A stretch of DNA of 64,000 nucleotides from Curtobacterium sp. 'Ferrero' (GTDB lineage: Bacteria > Actinomycetota > Actinomycetes > Actinomycetales > Microbacteriaceae). Location of the stretch: the NCBI RefSeq assembly GCF_002412165.1, contig NZ_NXIA01000006.1:62001-126000 (forward strand). Reading direction: 5' to 3'. Position numbers and translations under genes: made by a program. The notes under the pieces are model-generated. The model was not told where the DNA came from and made no database searches. It saw nothing but the letters and a program-made list of their open reading frames with translations. This document shows, one piece after another, positions 37,837 to 47,047 of this stretch (position 1 is the stretch's first letter; the number at the start of each line of letters is the position of its first letter).

Positions 37837-38468
37837 GCGGGAAGCCGGACGTCGTGGTCCTCGACTACGGGTCGGGGAACGTGCACTCGGCAGCCAAGGC
37901 ACTCGAACGCGCCGGGGCCGCCGTGACGCTGAGCTCGGACAAGCGCCGGGCGCTCGACGCGGACGGGCTGCTCGTCCCCGGCGTCGGCGCGTTCGGCGCC
38001 GTGGTCGACCAGCTCGAGGGCGTGCGCGGCGGCGAGATCGTCGACCACCGTCTGGCCGGAGGGCGTCCGGTCCTCGGCATCTGCGTCGGCATGCAGGTGC
38101 TGTTCTCGCGTGGCGTGGAGCGTGGTGTCGACGTCGAGGGCCTGGCGCAGTGGCCCGGCACCGTGCAGGAGCTCCAGGCCGAGGTGCTGCCGCACATGGG
38201 CTGGAACACGGTCGAGGCACCGGAAGACTCGGTGCTCTTCGACGGCCTGCACGACGAGCGGTTCTACTTCGTGCACTCCTACGGTGTCACGGACTTCCCG
38301 CTCGAGGCGTACGGCCCGTTCCGCGCGCCCCGGCTCACCTGGGCCGAGCACGGGCAGCGCTTCCTGGCCGCCGTCGAGAACGGCCCACTGACCGCCACCC
38401 AGTTCCACCCCGAGAAGTCGGGGGAGGCCGGCATCCAGCTGCTCTGCAACTGGGTGCGGTCCCTCTGA
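37833..38468 (+). CDS. hisH: imidazole glycerol phosphate synthase glutaminase subunit
   Basis: 211 residues, class I glutamine amidotransferase. The catalytic Cys is in [11 protein letters not shown] (about 79-89), and His/Glu in [11 protein letters not shown] near the C terminus. [14 protein letters not shown] begins the fold. It feeds ammonia to HisF, whose gene is not in this window. GTG start in a GTGA overlap with hisB. Confidence 0.95.
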   Translation: MSGKPDVVVLDYGSGNVHSAAKALERAGAAVTLSSDKRRALDADGLLVPGVGAFGAVVDQLEGVRGGEIVDHRLAGGRPVLGICVGMQVLFSRGVERGVDVEGLAQWPGTVQELQAEVLPHMGWNTVEAPEDSVLFDGLHDERFYFVHSYGVTDFPLEAYGPFRAPRLTWAEHGQRFLAAVENGPLTATQFHPEKSGEAGIQLLCNWVRSL

Positions 38469-38545
38469 CACGCACCCCGGCACGCCCGACCGGACGCACG
38501 CCCCAGCCTGACGCACGCCCGACCGCGAACCCCACCGACAGGACC

Positions 38546-39292
38546 ATGACCGACTCCTCCGCGCCCCGCCCCCTCGTCCTCCTGCCCGCCGTCGACGTCG
38601 TCGACGGCCAAGCAGTCCGCCTGACCCAGGGCGAGGCGGGCAGCGAGACCGGCTACGGCGACCCGGTCAGCGCCGCCCGCACGTGGCGGGACCAGGGCGC
38701 CGAGTGGCTCCACCTCGTCGACCTCGACGCGGCGTTCGGCCGCGGGGACAACCGCGAGGTGATCGCGCAGGCGATCCGGGAGGTCGAGGGCGTCGCCGTC
38801 GAACTCTCCGGCGGCATCCGCGACGACGCCTCGCTCGAGGCCGCCCTCGCGACCGGCGCCGCACGGGTGAACCTCGGCACCGCCGCCCTCGAGGACCCCG
38901 AGTGGGCCGCGCGGGTCATCGGCGAGTACGGCGACCAGATCGCGGTCGGCCTCGACGTCCGCGGCACGACGCTCGCGAGCCGCGGGTGGACCGAGGACGC
39001 CGGAGACCTGTGGGAGGTGCTCGACCGTCTCGAGGCGGCCGGGTGCGCGCGGTACGTCGTCACGGACGTGACGAAGGACGGCACGCTCCAGGGCCCGAAC
39101 GTCGACCTGCTACGCCAGGTGTGCGAACGCACCGACAAGCCGGTCGTGGCCTCTGGCGGGATCTCGACGCTCGACGACCTCGTCGCGCTCCGGGCCCTCG
39201 TCCCGCACGGGCTCGAAGGGGCGATCATCGGCAAGGCGCTCTACTCGGGCGCGTTCACCCTCCCGGCCGCCCTCGACGTCGCCTCGGCCTAG
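38546..39292 (+). CDS. priA: phosphoribosyl isomerase A (HisA, probably also TrpF activity)
   Basis: 248 residues, a TIM barrel with repeated phosphate sites: [15 protein letters not shown] at the start, ELSGGIRDD at about 89-97, [14 protein letters not shown] at about 170-183 and [12 protein letters not shown]. In actinobacteria this enzyme (PriA) usually serves both histidine and tryptophan synthesis. Dual activity is a family expectation and was not shown by residues here. It follows hisH after 77 bases. Confidence 0.92.
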   Translation: MTDSSAPRPLVLLPAVDVVDGQAVRLTQGEAGSETGYGDPVSAARTWRDQGAEWLHLVDLDAAFGRGDNREVIAQAIREVEGVAVELSGGIRDDASLEAALATGAARVNLGTAALEDPEWAARVIGEYGDQIAVGLDVRGTTLASRGWTEDAGDLWEVLDRLEAAGCARYVVTDVTKDGTLQGPNVDLLRQVCERTDKPVVASGGISTLDDLVALRALVPHGLEGAIIGKALYSGAFTLPAALDVASA

Positions 39293-39295
39293 CCC

Positions 39296-40138
39296 GTGGC
39301 GGGCATCTCGAACGGCCGCGGCACCGGACCGGAGCCGGGCGAGCACGACGACGACGCCGCAGCCGACACCGGAGCCCACCCCCACTCACCGGCCGACTCG
39401 GCCGGGTTCCCGTGGGCGGGGCGGACCTTCGACCACCACGACACGGCGTTCGCGGACGACGACGGCCTGGCCGACCCGGCGCTCGTCGAGGCGATCCGGC
39501 GCGTCGCGGACGGAGCCTCCCAGTCCGACGTGGTCGACGCCCTCCGGTCGGCCCGGCTCCTCATCCCGCTCCTGGCCGAGGCCGGCGACGTCGGGCACAC
39601 CGACGACGGCCGCCTGGTCGACAAGACCCAGGAGCTCTCCATCGTCACCGTTGCCGGACCGGACGGTCGCTCCGTGATGCCGGCGTTCACCTCGGTCGAG
39701 GCCATGCGGTCGTGGGACCCCACCGCGCGCCCGGTGCCCGTCGAGTCGCGCCGGGTGGCGATGGCCGCAGCCAGCGAGGACACGCAACTGGTGGTGCTCG
39801 ACCCCACCGCCCCGACCGAGTTCGTCCTCCGTCGTCCGGCGGTCTGGGCGCTCGGGCAGGACCTGCCGTGGACGCCCTGCTTCGAGGACCCCGAGGTCGC
39901 CCGGGCCTTCGCCGCCTCGGTGGCGGACGAGCCGGCGGTCGTCCGCGTCGAGCTGTCGGCGGGCGACCCGCTCGGCCGGTTCCAGGGCGCGGAGCTCACG
40001 GTCGGCCTCGCGCTGGTGCCGGGCCTCGACCAGTCCGGTGTGCAGGCGCTCGTCGGCCGCCTCCAGCCCCGGTGGTCCACCGACCCGGTGATCGCGGAAC
40101 GCGTGGACAGCATGCGGGTGGCGCTGCGCGCAGCGTGA
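39296..40138 (+). CDS. SseB family protein
   Basis: 280 residues. It opens with a Gly/Asp/His-rich unstructured stretch to about residue 40. An SseB N-terminal-type domain then runs from about 60 to 200 (VEAIRRVADGASQSDVVDALRSARLLIPLL and later MPAFTSVEAMRSWDP). No enzyme motif is present and the function is unknown. The GTG start is four bases after the priA stop, so it is co-transcribed with the his genes, as in other Microbacteriaceae. Confidence 0.82.
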   Translation: MAGISNGRGTGPEPGEHDDDAAADTGAHPHSPADSAGFPWAGRTFDHHDTAFADDDGLADPALVEAIRRVADGASQSDVVDALRSARLLIPLLAEAGDVGHTDDGRLVDKTQELSIVTVAGPDGRSVMPAFTSVEAMRSWDPTARPVPVESRRVAMAAASEDTQLVVLDPTAPTEFVLRRPAVWALGQDLPWTPCFEDPEVARAFAASVADEPAVVRVELSAGDPLGRFQGAELTVGLALVPGLDQSGVQALVGRLQPRWSTDPVIAERVDSMRVALRAA

Positions 40139-40143
40139 TCCGG

Positions 40144-40201
40144 GCCTCCCGTCCGGTACGGCGGCGTCCGTCGTGCGCACGCCGACGGTCTGACGGGAGG
40201 C
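40144..40201 (+). terminator. hairpin at the end of the his/SseB operon
   Basis: GCCTCCCGTC and GACGGGAGGC are perfect 10-bp arms around 38 bases that contain an inner CGGCG/CGCCG pairing. It is a member of the GGGAGGC family. Confidence 0.65.
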
Positions 40202-40284
40202 GCGGTGTGCGACCGCAGGTCGGGCCGCGCCCGGCGGGCCGTGCGGGGCGCGGCGATGCGCCCGGCCCCGGGCCGCGTCGCCGC

Positions 40285-40290
40285 TAGCAT
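40285..40290 (+). promoter_or_regulatory. -10 element of the parA-scpA-scpB-rluB operon
   Basis: TAGCAT ends eight bases before the GTG at 40298. The ATG at 40289 overlaps this hexamer and is therefore an unlikely start. Confidence 0.55.
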
Positions 40291-40297
40291 GGGGCGG

Positions 40298-41176
40298 GTG
40301 AGCACGAACCCGACGACCAACCCCGGAGCCGGCGCGACCACCATCGGTCCGACGGGTCGGCCCGTGCGGGCGTTCGCGGTCCCCGAGGAGCTCGACGGTC
40401 ACGGTCCGGCCCGGATCATCGCGCTCTGCAACCAGAAGGGCGGCGTCGGCAAGACGACGACCTCGATCAACCTCGGCGCCGCGCTCGCGGAGTACGGGCG
40501 GAAGGTCCTCGCCGTCGACTTCGACCCGCAGGGCGCACTGTCCGCCGGGCTCGGCGTCCGGACGCACGACATCCCGACCGTCTACGACCTGCTGATGGGG
40601 TCGGTGAAGGACCCGCGCGAGGTCATCCAGCCGACCAACATGCCGTACCTCGACGTCATCCCGGCGAACATCGACCTGTCCGCTGCCGAGGTGCACCTGG
40701 TCAACGAGGTCGCCCGCGAGCAGATCCTGGCGAGCGTGCTGCGGAAGGTGTCGAACGACTACGACGTCATCCTCGTCGACTGCCAGCCGTCGCTCGGACT
40801 CCTCACCGTCAACGCCCTGACCGCGGCGCACGGCGTCCTGATCCCGCTCGAGTGTGAGTTCTTCGCGCTGCGCGGGGTCGCGCTCCTCATCGAGACGATC
40901 GACAAGGTGCGCGATCGGCTCAACCCGGCGCTGACGCTCGACGGCATCCTCGCGACGATGTACGACTCGCGGACCCTGCACTCGCGTGAGGTCATGGAGC
41001 GCGTCGTGGACACGTTCGACGACCGGGTGCTCGACACCGTCATCGGACGGACCGTGAAGTTCCCGGACGCCACGGTGTCGGCGCGACCGATCACGCAGAC
41101 CGCGCCCGACCACGCCGCCGCGCACGCGTACCGGCAGCTCGCACGGGAGCTCGTCGAGCGTGGCGCCGTCGCCTGA
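40298..41176 (+). CDS. parA: ParA/Soj-family ATPase encoded with scpAB
   Basis: 292 residues. The deviant Walker A is K47-G-G-V-G-K52-T (CNQKGGVGKTTT), with VDFDPQGALSAGLG, VDCQPSLGLL and the C-terminal RPITQTAPDHAAAHAYRQLA. A 35-residue tail precedes the fold. Such ATPases position chromosomes or plasmids, normally with a ParB; no parB is present here. It heads the scpA-scpB-rluB operon, overlapping scpA by 17 bases, so it may work with condensin loading. Functional inference only. Confidence 0.88.
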   Translation: MSTNPTTNPGAGATTIGPTGRPVRAFAVPEELDGHGPARIIALCNQKGGVGKTTTSINLGAALAEYGRKVLAVDFDPQGALSAGLGVRTHDIPTVYDLLMGSVKDPREVIQPTNMPYLDVIPANIDLSAAEVHLVNEVAREQILASVLRKVSNDYDVILVDCQPSLGLLTVNALTAAHGVLIPLECEFFALRGVALLIETIDKVRDRLNPALTLDGILATMYDSRTLHSREVMERVVDTFDDRVLDTVIGRTVKFPDATVSARPITQTAPDHAAAHAYRQLARELVERGAVA

Positions 41177-42014
41177 TCCGGCAAGCGCCGCCAACGCAGC
41201 CGACGTGCCGGTCGGCACCCAGACCGTCCCGGGGTTCCGCGTCCGACTGTCGAACTTCGACGGGCCGTTCGACCTGCTCCTGTCGCTCATCACGAAGCAC
41301 GAGCTCGACATCACCGAGGTGTCCCTGGGCGCGGTGACGGGGGAGTTCATCGCGTACGTGCGCCAGGCCGAGTCCGCCGACGAGCTCGACGAGGCGAGCG
41401 AGTTCCTCGTCGTGGCGGCCACCCTGCTCGACCTGAAGATCGCCGGCCTCCTGCCGCAGGGGGAGCTCGTCGACGCCGAGGACGTGGCACTGCTCGAGGC
41501 GCGCGACCTGCTGTTCGCCCGACTGCTGCAGTACCGCGCCTTCAAGCAGGCGGCCGACTGGTTCGGTTCCCGGTGGGTGGAGGAGTCGCGGCGACACGTG
41601 CGGCGGGTCCGGCTCGAGGAGCGGTTCCGTGCGCGCACCCCCGAGCTCGTCTGGACGCTCTCGCTGCAGGACTTCGCCGCGCTCGCGACCCTGGCGTTCG
41701 CACCGCGCGAGATCCCCACCGTCGGGTTGGACCACCTGCACGCACCGCTCGTCAGCATCCGGGAGCAGGCCGCGATCGTCGTCTCGATCCTCCGCACCCG
41801 GGCGGACGAGGACGTCTCGTTCCGTGAACTGGTGGCCGGGGTCCACGAGACGGGTATCGTGGTGGCTCGTTTCCTCGCGATCCTCGAGCTGTACCGCAAC
41901 GCGTCCATCACGTTCGAGCAGGTCGAACCGCTCGGGGAACTGCTGCTGCGGTGGACCGCCGAGGACTGGTCCGACGAGAGCCTCGCCAACCTGGGAGCCG
42001 ACTATGACGGATGA
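41160..42014 (+). CDS. scpA: segregation and condensation protein A
   Basis: 284 residues. The kleisin N-terminal domain opens FRVRLSNFDGPFDLLLSLITKHELDITEVSL (about 24-54), followed by ASEFLVVAATLLDLKIAGLLP. The C-terminal winged helix is at about 205-275. It bridges the SMC heads with ScpB. Its GTG lies inside the end of parA and its stop overlaps scpB. Confidence 0.94.
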   Translation: MAPSPDPASAANAADVPVGTQTVPGFRVRLSNFDGPFDLLLSLITKHELDITEVSLGAVTGEFIAYVRQAESADELDEASEFLVVAATLLDLKIAGLLPQGELVDAEDVALLEARDLLFARLLQYRAFKQAADWFGSRWVEESRRHVRRVRLEERFRARTPELVWTLSLQDFAALATLAFAPREIPTVGLDHLHAPLVSIREQAAIVVSILRTRADEDVSFRELVAGVHETGIVVARFLAILELYRNASITFEQVEPLGELLLRWTAEDWSDESLANLGADYDG

Positions 42015-42684
42015 CGCGCACGCGCACGACTCGTCGAGCGCCGAACCCGGCGGCGCGGAGGAGCTGGCGGACGCCCGGGCGATCGAGCAGTCGATGCACC
42101 ACGCTGCGCCGGCCCAGCCGGTCGACCGGCAGCTCGAGGCCATCCTCATGATCGCCGACGAGCCGCAGTCCCTCGTGGCGCTCGGTGCCGCCGTCGGTGC
42201 GCCCGTCCCTGCCGTCCGGCAGGCGATCGAGCGGCTCGTCGCGGACTTCGACGGCGTCGACGGGACCGTCCGCCGCGGCTTCGAACTCCGCGAGGTCGGC
42301 GGCGGCTGGCGGTTCTACGTCCGGCAGGAGCTCGACGACGTCGTCGAGCAGTTCGTCGAGCAGGAGCGCCCCTCCCGGCTGTCCCAGGCGGCGCTGGAGA
42401 CCCTCGCGGTGGTCGCCTACAAGCAGCCGATCACCCGCTCGCAGATCGCGTCGATCCGGGCGGTGAACGTCGACGGGGTCGTCCGGACACTCGTCGCGCG
42501 CGGCCTCATCGAGGAGTCGTTCACGGACGCCGAGACCGGCGCCATCAACTACGTCACGTCCGACCTGCTCCTGCAGCAGCTCGGCATCAACTCGCTCGAC
42601 GAGCTGCCGCTCATCTCGCCCCTCCTGGACGACGGTGCGGACGGCTTCGGGCAGAACGAAGGGATCCCCGATGGCCGCGCATGA
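42004..42684 (+). CDS. scpB: segregation and condensation protein B
   Basis: 226 residues. Two winged-helix domains: the first at about 45-115 (RQLEAILMIADEPQSLVALG), the second around LSQAALETLAVVAYKQPITRSQIASIRAVNVDGVVRTLVARGLI. A 40-residue Ala/His-rich start is not conserved. It overlaps scpA by 11 bases and rluB by 14, indicating coupled translation. Confidence 0.93.
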   Translation: MTDDAHAHDSSSAEPGGAEELADARAIEQSMHHAAPAQPVDRQLEAILMIADEPQSLVALGAAVGAPVPAVRQAIERLVADFDGVDGTVRRGFELREVGGGWRFYVRQELDDVVEQFVEQERPSRLSQAALETLAVVAYKQPITRSQIASIRAVNVDGVVRTLVARGLIEESFTDAETGAINYVTSDLLLQQLGINSLDELPLISPLLDDGADGFGQNEGIPDGRA

Positions 42685-44491
42685 TGAAGAACGACGAGGC
42701 GGCCCGCGGGGCGGGTCCGGTCGGACTGGAGGCCCGTCCCGCGACCGCAGCGCCGGCTCCGGTCGGTCGGGTGGCCGCTTCGGCGGCGGGGGCCGCGACG
42801 AGCGTGGCCGGGAGGAGCGCGGCCGGGACGAGCGCGGCGACCGCGGTGGGTACCGCGGTCGCGACGAGCGTGGTGGCCGAAGCGGGTACGAGCGGCGCGA
42901 CGACCGGGGTGCATCCGGCGGGTTCCGCGGGCGTGACGACCGTGGGTCGTCGAGCGGGTTCCGCGGGCGCGACGACCGGACCGGCGGTGGTCGCGGTCGG
43001 TTCGTGAGCCGAGACGACGACCGCCGGCAGGGCGACCGCGGCGGGTTCGTCCGTCGCGATGACGACCGTGGTGGGTTCCGCGGGCGTGACGATCGTCGGG
43101 ACGGTGGCGACCGCGGTGGGTACCGCGGACGTGACGACCGTCGCGACGGAGCGGAGCGCGGTGGGTACCGCGGGCGTGACGACCGCCGTGACGACCGCCG
43201 TGACGGTGGCGACCGCGGTGGGTACCGCGGGCGTGACGACCGCCGGGACGGAGCGGACCGCGGTGGGTACCGCGGTCGTGACGACCGTCGGGACGGCGCG
43301 GACCGCGGTGGGTACCGCGGGCGTGACGACCGCCGTGACGGTGGCGACCGTGGCGGGTTCCGCGGGCGTGACGACCGTCGCGACGACCGGCGGGCAGCAC
43401 CCCGTCGTGACGACGACCGACGCCGCGACCCGGCCCGCGAGGACCGCCGCACCCCGGACGGACGCCCCAGCACGGTGTGGCACAACGGCCGCCGGTACGT
43501 CGGCGGTACGACGACGGCGCGCAACGCCGACCGCCCGCGTGGTGCCGACCAGCGCGCCGGCGCACGGCGCTCCGACGGTCCGCGCGGCGTGGACCGGAAC
43601 ACGACCCCGCGCCCCGCGGGCGCCCGCGACGAGCACGGGCAGCCGCTGGAGGGCACGCCCGAGCGGCCCATCATCCCGGACTGGGACGCGCCGGACGCGA
43701 CGGCGACCGCCGGGGCCGAGCCGTCCCTCCAGGCCGACGGCGAGCGTCTGCAGAAGGTGATCGCCGCGGCGGGCGTGGCGTCTCGTCGCGTCGCGGAGAA
43801 CCTCATCGTCGAGGGCCGGGTGACGGTGAACGGCACGGTCGTCGAGGAACTCGGGCGGCGTGTGGACCCGGACGTCGACGAGGTCGCCGTCGACGGCGTG
43901 CCCGTGCAGACCGACACGTCGAAGCGGTACGTCCTGCTGAACAAGCCGGTCGGCATCGTGTCGAGCCTGCAGGACGAGCGGGGGCGTCGCGACCTGTCCG
44001 AGTTCGTCGACCGCTACGAGGAACGCCTGTTCAACGTCGGGCGGCTCGATGCGGAGACATCCGGGCTGCTCGTGCTGACGAACGACGGGGACCTCGCGCA
44101 CGTGCTCGCGCACCCGTCGTTCGGCGTGACGAAGACCTACATCGCCAAGGTGGAGGGGAACGTGAACCCGGCGACCGTCCAGCGGCTGCTCGACGGTGTG
44201 GAACTCGAGGACGGGCCGATCGCTGCCGACAAGGTACGGCTGCTCGAGTCCGCGCGCGGCGAGTCGCTCGTCGAGGTCACACTGCACTCGGGTCGGAACC
44301 GGATCGTCCGCCGCATGCTCGACGAGGTCGGACACCCCGTCCTCGAACTCGTCCGACGGTCCTTCGGGCCGCTGCAGCTCGGGAACCTGCCGATCGGCAA
44401 GACCCGTGAGCTGACGACGGTGGAGCTCGGGAAGCTGCTCGCCATCGCGCGGGACCACGGGCCGGAGGTGGTCGCGCAGACGGACGAGTGA
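42671..44491 (+). CDS. rluB: 23S rRNA pseudouridine synthase (RluB-type) with long RGG/RDD-repeat N terminus
   Basis: 606 residues. The enzyme is the last 240: S4 domain at about 358-405 (RLQKVIAAAGVASRRVAENLIVEGRV), then the RsuA-family catalytic motif GRLDAETSGLLVLTNDGDLA with its Asp, and RNRIVRRML. Residues 1-350 are disordered and rich in R, G and D. They carry a run of GGYRGRDDRRDG(A/G)DR repeats, 15 residues each, encoded by a 45-base tandem repeat. RGG-like tails bind RNA; here it would tether the enzyme to the ribosome, an inference. Confidence 0.92.
   Translation: MAAHDEERRGGPRGGSGRTGGPSRDRSAGSGRSGGRFGGGGRDERGREERGRDERGDRGGYRGRDERGGRSGYERRDDRGASGGFRGRDDRGSSSGFRGRDDRTGGGRGRFVSRDDDRRQGDRGGFVRRDDDRGGFRGRDDRRDGGDRGGYRGRDDRRDGAERGGYRGRDDRRDDRRDGGDRGGYRGRDDRRDGADRGGYRGRDDRRDGADRGGYRGRDDRRDGGDRGGFRGRDDRRDDRRAAPRRDDDRRRDPAREDRRTPDGRPSTVWHNGRRYVGGTTTARNADRPRGADQRAGARRSDGPRGVDRNTTPRPAGARDEHGQPLEGTPERPIIPDWDAPDATATAGAEPSLQADGERLQKVIAAAGVASRRVAENLIVEGRVTVNGTVVEELGRRVDPDVDEVAVDGVPVQTDTSKRYVLLNKPVGIVSSLQDERGRRDLSEFVDRYEERLFNVGRLDAETSGLLVLTNDGDLAHVLAHPSFGVTKTYIAKVEGNVNPATVQRLLDGVELEDGPIAADKVRLLESARGESLVEVTLHSGRNRIVRRMLDEVGHPVLELVRRSFGPLQLGNLPIGKTRELTTVELGKLLAIARDHGPEVVAQTDE
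42836..43395 (+). repeat. 45-bp in-frame tandem repeat in rluB
   Basis: The frame alternates GGTGGGTACCGCGG-type and CGTGACGACCGC-type blocks, most regular with a 45-base period from about 43075 to 43390. The same bases read as Val/Thr/Ala runs in another frame, which has no coding signs of its own. Confidence 0.8.
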
Positions 44492-44523
44492 GTCGCCGCC
44501 CGGCATTTGCATCGCGCATCGCA

Positions 44524-44529
44524 TATATT
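44524..44529 (+). promoter_or_regulatory. A+T-rich promoter region of the Ig-like protein gene
   Basis: TATATT is the best -10 in a stretch (44500-44545) far richer in A+T than its surroundings. A leader hairpin follows (CGTTGG at 44546 with CCAACG at 44565), and the ribosome binding site before ATG 44584 is weak. Confidence 0.5.
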
Positions 44530-44583
44530 CAAGAATGCAACATATCGTTGGCCTGCTCCGTCAACCAACGAAAGTGAAGCAAG

Positions 44584-46923
44584 ATGACGCAACGAAGGCG
44601 ATTCCTCGTGGGGGCCGGTGCCGCCGCGACGGTCGCGGCGGTGATCGGGTCCGGGTTCGTGGCCTCCGGTGCCGCGGTGGCCGTCGACTCGGACGTCCCG
44701 CGCGAGGCGATCCCGCAGAGAGGCATCACGCTCTCCGCGCAGAACGCCGCCGGCAAGACGATCGCGTGGACGGGGAACTCGGGCACCAACGTCGACCTCC
44801 GTGAGTACGACACGCGTGCGCAGGCCGTCGCGGCAGGGCTCACGTCGTTCCGGGCCGCAGTCGACGGCAACGGCTTCGTGAAGTTCATCACCGAGCGGAC
44901 CGGGGAGTGCCTGACCGTCACGACCGACGGCGTCCGGGCCGGGGTCTCCGTGAGTGCCTTCTCCTGCCGCAGCTCGACCTCCAACTTCTCCGTCGACGAC
45001 GGCCGCATCGTCTCGCCGTACGGGTGGAGCCTGCAGAACGAGCGCATCACGCTGCGCAACCAGCCGAAGGCCGCGTTCGCGTTCACCGCGGGCACCGGGG
45101 CCGACTTCGGCGTCCAGCTCCAGTACCGGGACGCGGTGCCCGCCACCGAGTTCGAGGTGACGCCCCCGGCGACCACCGACCCGAACGACCGTGCGCGGGT
45201 GTCGGGTCACGCGACGCCGAACAGCTTCGTCGAGATCCACGACGGACTCGGGACGCTCCTCAACGTCGGTCAGGTCGGGACCGACGCCGACGGGAACTGG
45301 AGCGCGGTCATCAACGGGCCCCAGCGCGGCACGTTCGAGCAGGACATCCTCGTCTCGGTGAGCAACGGGACGGGCCTCGTCCAGCGCAGCCGCGGCACCG
45401 TGACCTACGGGCAGGGTGTCTCCGCCACCGCGGGTGAAGCGCCCGTCGCCGCCGACGGCACGGCACTGGTCCGCGGCCACGGCGACGCCGGCGCCCGCGT
45501 CCGGGTGCTCCAGGGCGGCTCGGCCGACCCGGTCACCGTGGCAGCCGACGGCACGTGGTCACTCCGGGTCACGCCCTCGAAGGCGCGGAGCGCGTCGACG
45601 GTCGTGGTCGAGATGACCGGCGTCGGCGGGGCGCAGACCGTGGTGCCCGTCGAACTCGACTCGGTCGAGCTCGACCCCGACGTCGTCTTCCCCGCGGACG
45701 CCGCCGAGTCGGCCTACGTCGAGGGTGAGGCGCCCGCCGGCGCCGACGTCGCGGTGCTCGACCAGGACGGGGCCGAGGTCGGCACGGGCCGGGTGCCCGC
45801 GAACGGCCACTTCGAGGTCGACATCGACCCCGCGGACACCGCCGGCAAGGTGGCCCGCACCGTCGTGCTGCGCCAGGGTGGCGCCGAGATCGCCCGTCAG
45901 GACGCCGTGGTCGACTACGGTGCCCCGGTCCGGATCACGTCCCCGTCGGACGGCGCGGACGTCACGCCGTCCACGGTCGTCCGGGGGACGGGCGAGCCCG
46001 GTGCCGAGGTGACCCTCGAGCTCGGCGACCGCACGCTCTCGACGGAGGTCGGGGCGGACGGCACGTGGTCGGGGCGCTTCGAGGACGCCGGTCGACGTCC
46101 GTTCGCGCTGACGAGCCCTGCGGACGTGACCTTCATGGACCGCAGCAAGCCCGCGATCACGGGCACGGGCACGCCCGGGGCGACGGTGCGGTTCCAGCCG
46201 CACGGGACCGACCCGAGTGACGCCGTCGACACCACCGTCGACGAGGGCGGCACCTGGCGCATCGCCGGTGCGGACCTCCCCGTCCAGCAGTTCGACGGCG
46301 ACCGGGGTGCCGAGTACGACGCCCTCGTCGTCCACCAGCCGGGTGCCTCCGCCCAGCAGGCGACCGTGCACCTCGAGGGACGACTGGACCCGCTGCGCGT
46401 GACGAGCCCCGAGCAGGGCTCGACGGTCGTCGCGGACCGCGGGTTCGTGACGTTCACGGGGACCGGCACCCCGGGCGACGAGATCGTCACCCGTGGTTCC
46501 GGCAACGGCCCCGTCTCGAGCACCGTCGTCCGCGCCGACGGCACCTGGACGATCCGCGACGTCGTCTTCGCCGCCGGCGAGCACACCGCCAGGATCGTCG
46601 GCCACGGCGCCACCGCGGACGTCACCTTCACGGTCGGGTCCGACACCGGCTCGGACCTGACGGTGATCGAGCCGACCGACGGCAGCACCGTGACGCCGGA
46701 CGACGACTTCGTGAACCCCGGCGTGCACTTCCGCGGGACCGGAGCACCGGGCGCCTACGGTGCCGTCGTCGACCTCCGCAGCGGTGCGATCCACGGCTTC
46801 ACCGTCGACGCGTTCGGCGGTTGGAGCAGGAACGTCCCGCTGCTCGCCGGCGAGTCACGGGTGCGGGTGATCGACAACGTCAACGCGCCGGTCGAGCTGA
46901 CCGTCACGACCGTGTACCCCTGA
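44584..46923 (+). CDS. large secreted protein with Tat-like signal and repeated Ig-like domains
   Basis: 779 residues. The N terminus MTQRRRFLVGAGAAATVAAV matches a twin-arginine signal, with a hydrophobic core to about residue 35. Residues 40-195 form a beta-rich region with two cysteines (GECLTVTT, FSCRSST), resembling a ricin-type or trefoil module. From about 200 to the end there are six to seven bacterial Ig-like repeats, each with a G(T/E)GxPG(A/D)xV and DGxW pattern. There is no LPXTG or membrane anchor. It is likely a surface or matrix adhesin. It interrupts the common rluB-tyrA order and is followed by a terminator. Confidence 0.8.
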   Translation: MTQRRRFLVGAGAAATVAAVIGSGFVASGAAVAVDSDVPREAIPQRGITLSAQNAAGKTIAWTGNSGTNVDLREYDTRAQAVAAGLTSFRAAVDGNGFVKFITERTGECLTVTTDGVRAGVSVSAFSCRSSTSNFSVDDGRIVSPYGWSLQNERITLRNQPKAAFAFTAGTGADFGVQLQYRDAVPATEFEVTPPATTDPNDRARVSGHATPNSFVEIHDGLGTLLNVGQVGTDADGNWSAVINGPQRGTFEQDILVSVSNGTGLVQRSRGTVTYGQGVSATAGEAPVAADGTALVRGHGDAGARVRVLQGGSADPVTVAADGTWSLRVTPSKARSASTVVVEMTGVGGAQTVVPVELDSVELDPDVVFPADAAESAYVEGEAPAGADVAVLDQDGAEVGTGRVPANGHFEVDIDPADTAGKVARTVVLRQGGAEIARQDAVVDYGAPVRITSPSDGADVTPSTVVRGTGEPGAEVTLELGDRTLSTEVGADGTWSGRFEDAGRRPFALTSPADVTFMDRSKPAITGTGTPGATVRFQPHGTDPSDAVDTTVDEGGTWRIAGADLPVQQFDGDRGAEYDALVVHQPGASAQQATVHLEGRLDPLRVTSPEQGSTVVADRGFVTFTGTGTPGDEIVTRGSGNGPVSSTVVRADGTWTIRDVVFAAGEHTARIVGHGATADVTFTVGSDTGSDLTVIEPTDGSTVTPDDDFVNPGVHFRGTGAPGAYGAVVDLRSGAIHGFTVDAFGGWSRNVPLLAGESRVRVIDNVNAPVELTVTTVYP

Positions 46924-46965
46924 CACCGGCTCCCCGACGCCGGGCTCCGCGCTCGGCACGTCACC

Positions 46966-46998
46966 GACCGCCCTCGCCGCACCGCGACGGGGGCGGTC
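46966..46998 (+). terminator. hairpin after the Ig-like protein gene
   Basis: GACCGCCC pairs with GGGCGGTC; TCGC/GCGA continues the stem inside. GTGTTTCG follows. Confidence 0.75.
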
Positions 46999-47035
46999 GT
47001 GTTTCGTCGACCACGAGCCAGGACCGCGTGATCGG

Positions 47036-47041
47036 TAGGCT
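47036..47041 (+). promoter_or_regulatory. -10 element of tyrA-cmk-der
   Basis: TAGGCT ends seven bases before the GTG at 47048. Confidence 0.5.
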
Positions 47042-47047
47042 TGCCGA

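Noticed and set aside
43059..43760. Alternative Val/Thr-rich frame inside rluB
   Set aside because: It is a shifted reading of the rluB tandem repeat and has no start signal; the RluB frame continues into a conserved enzyme.
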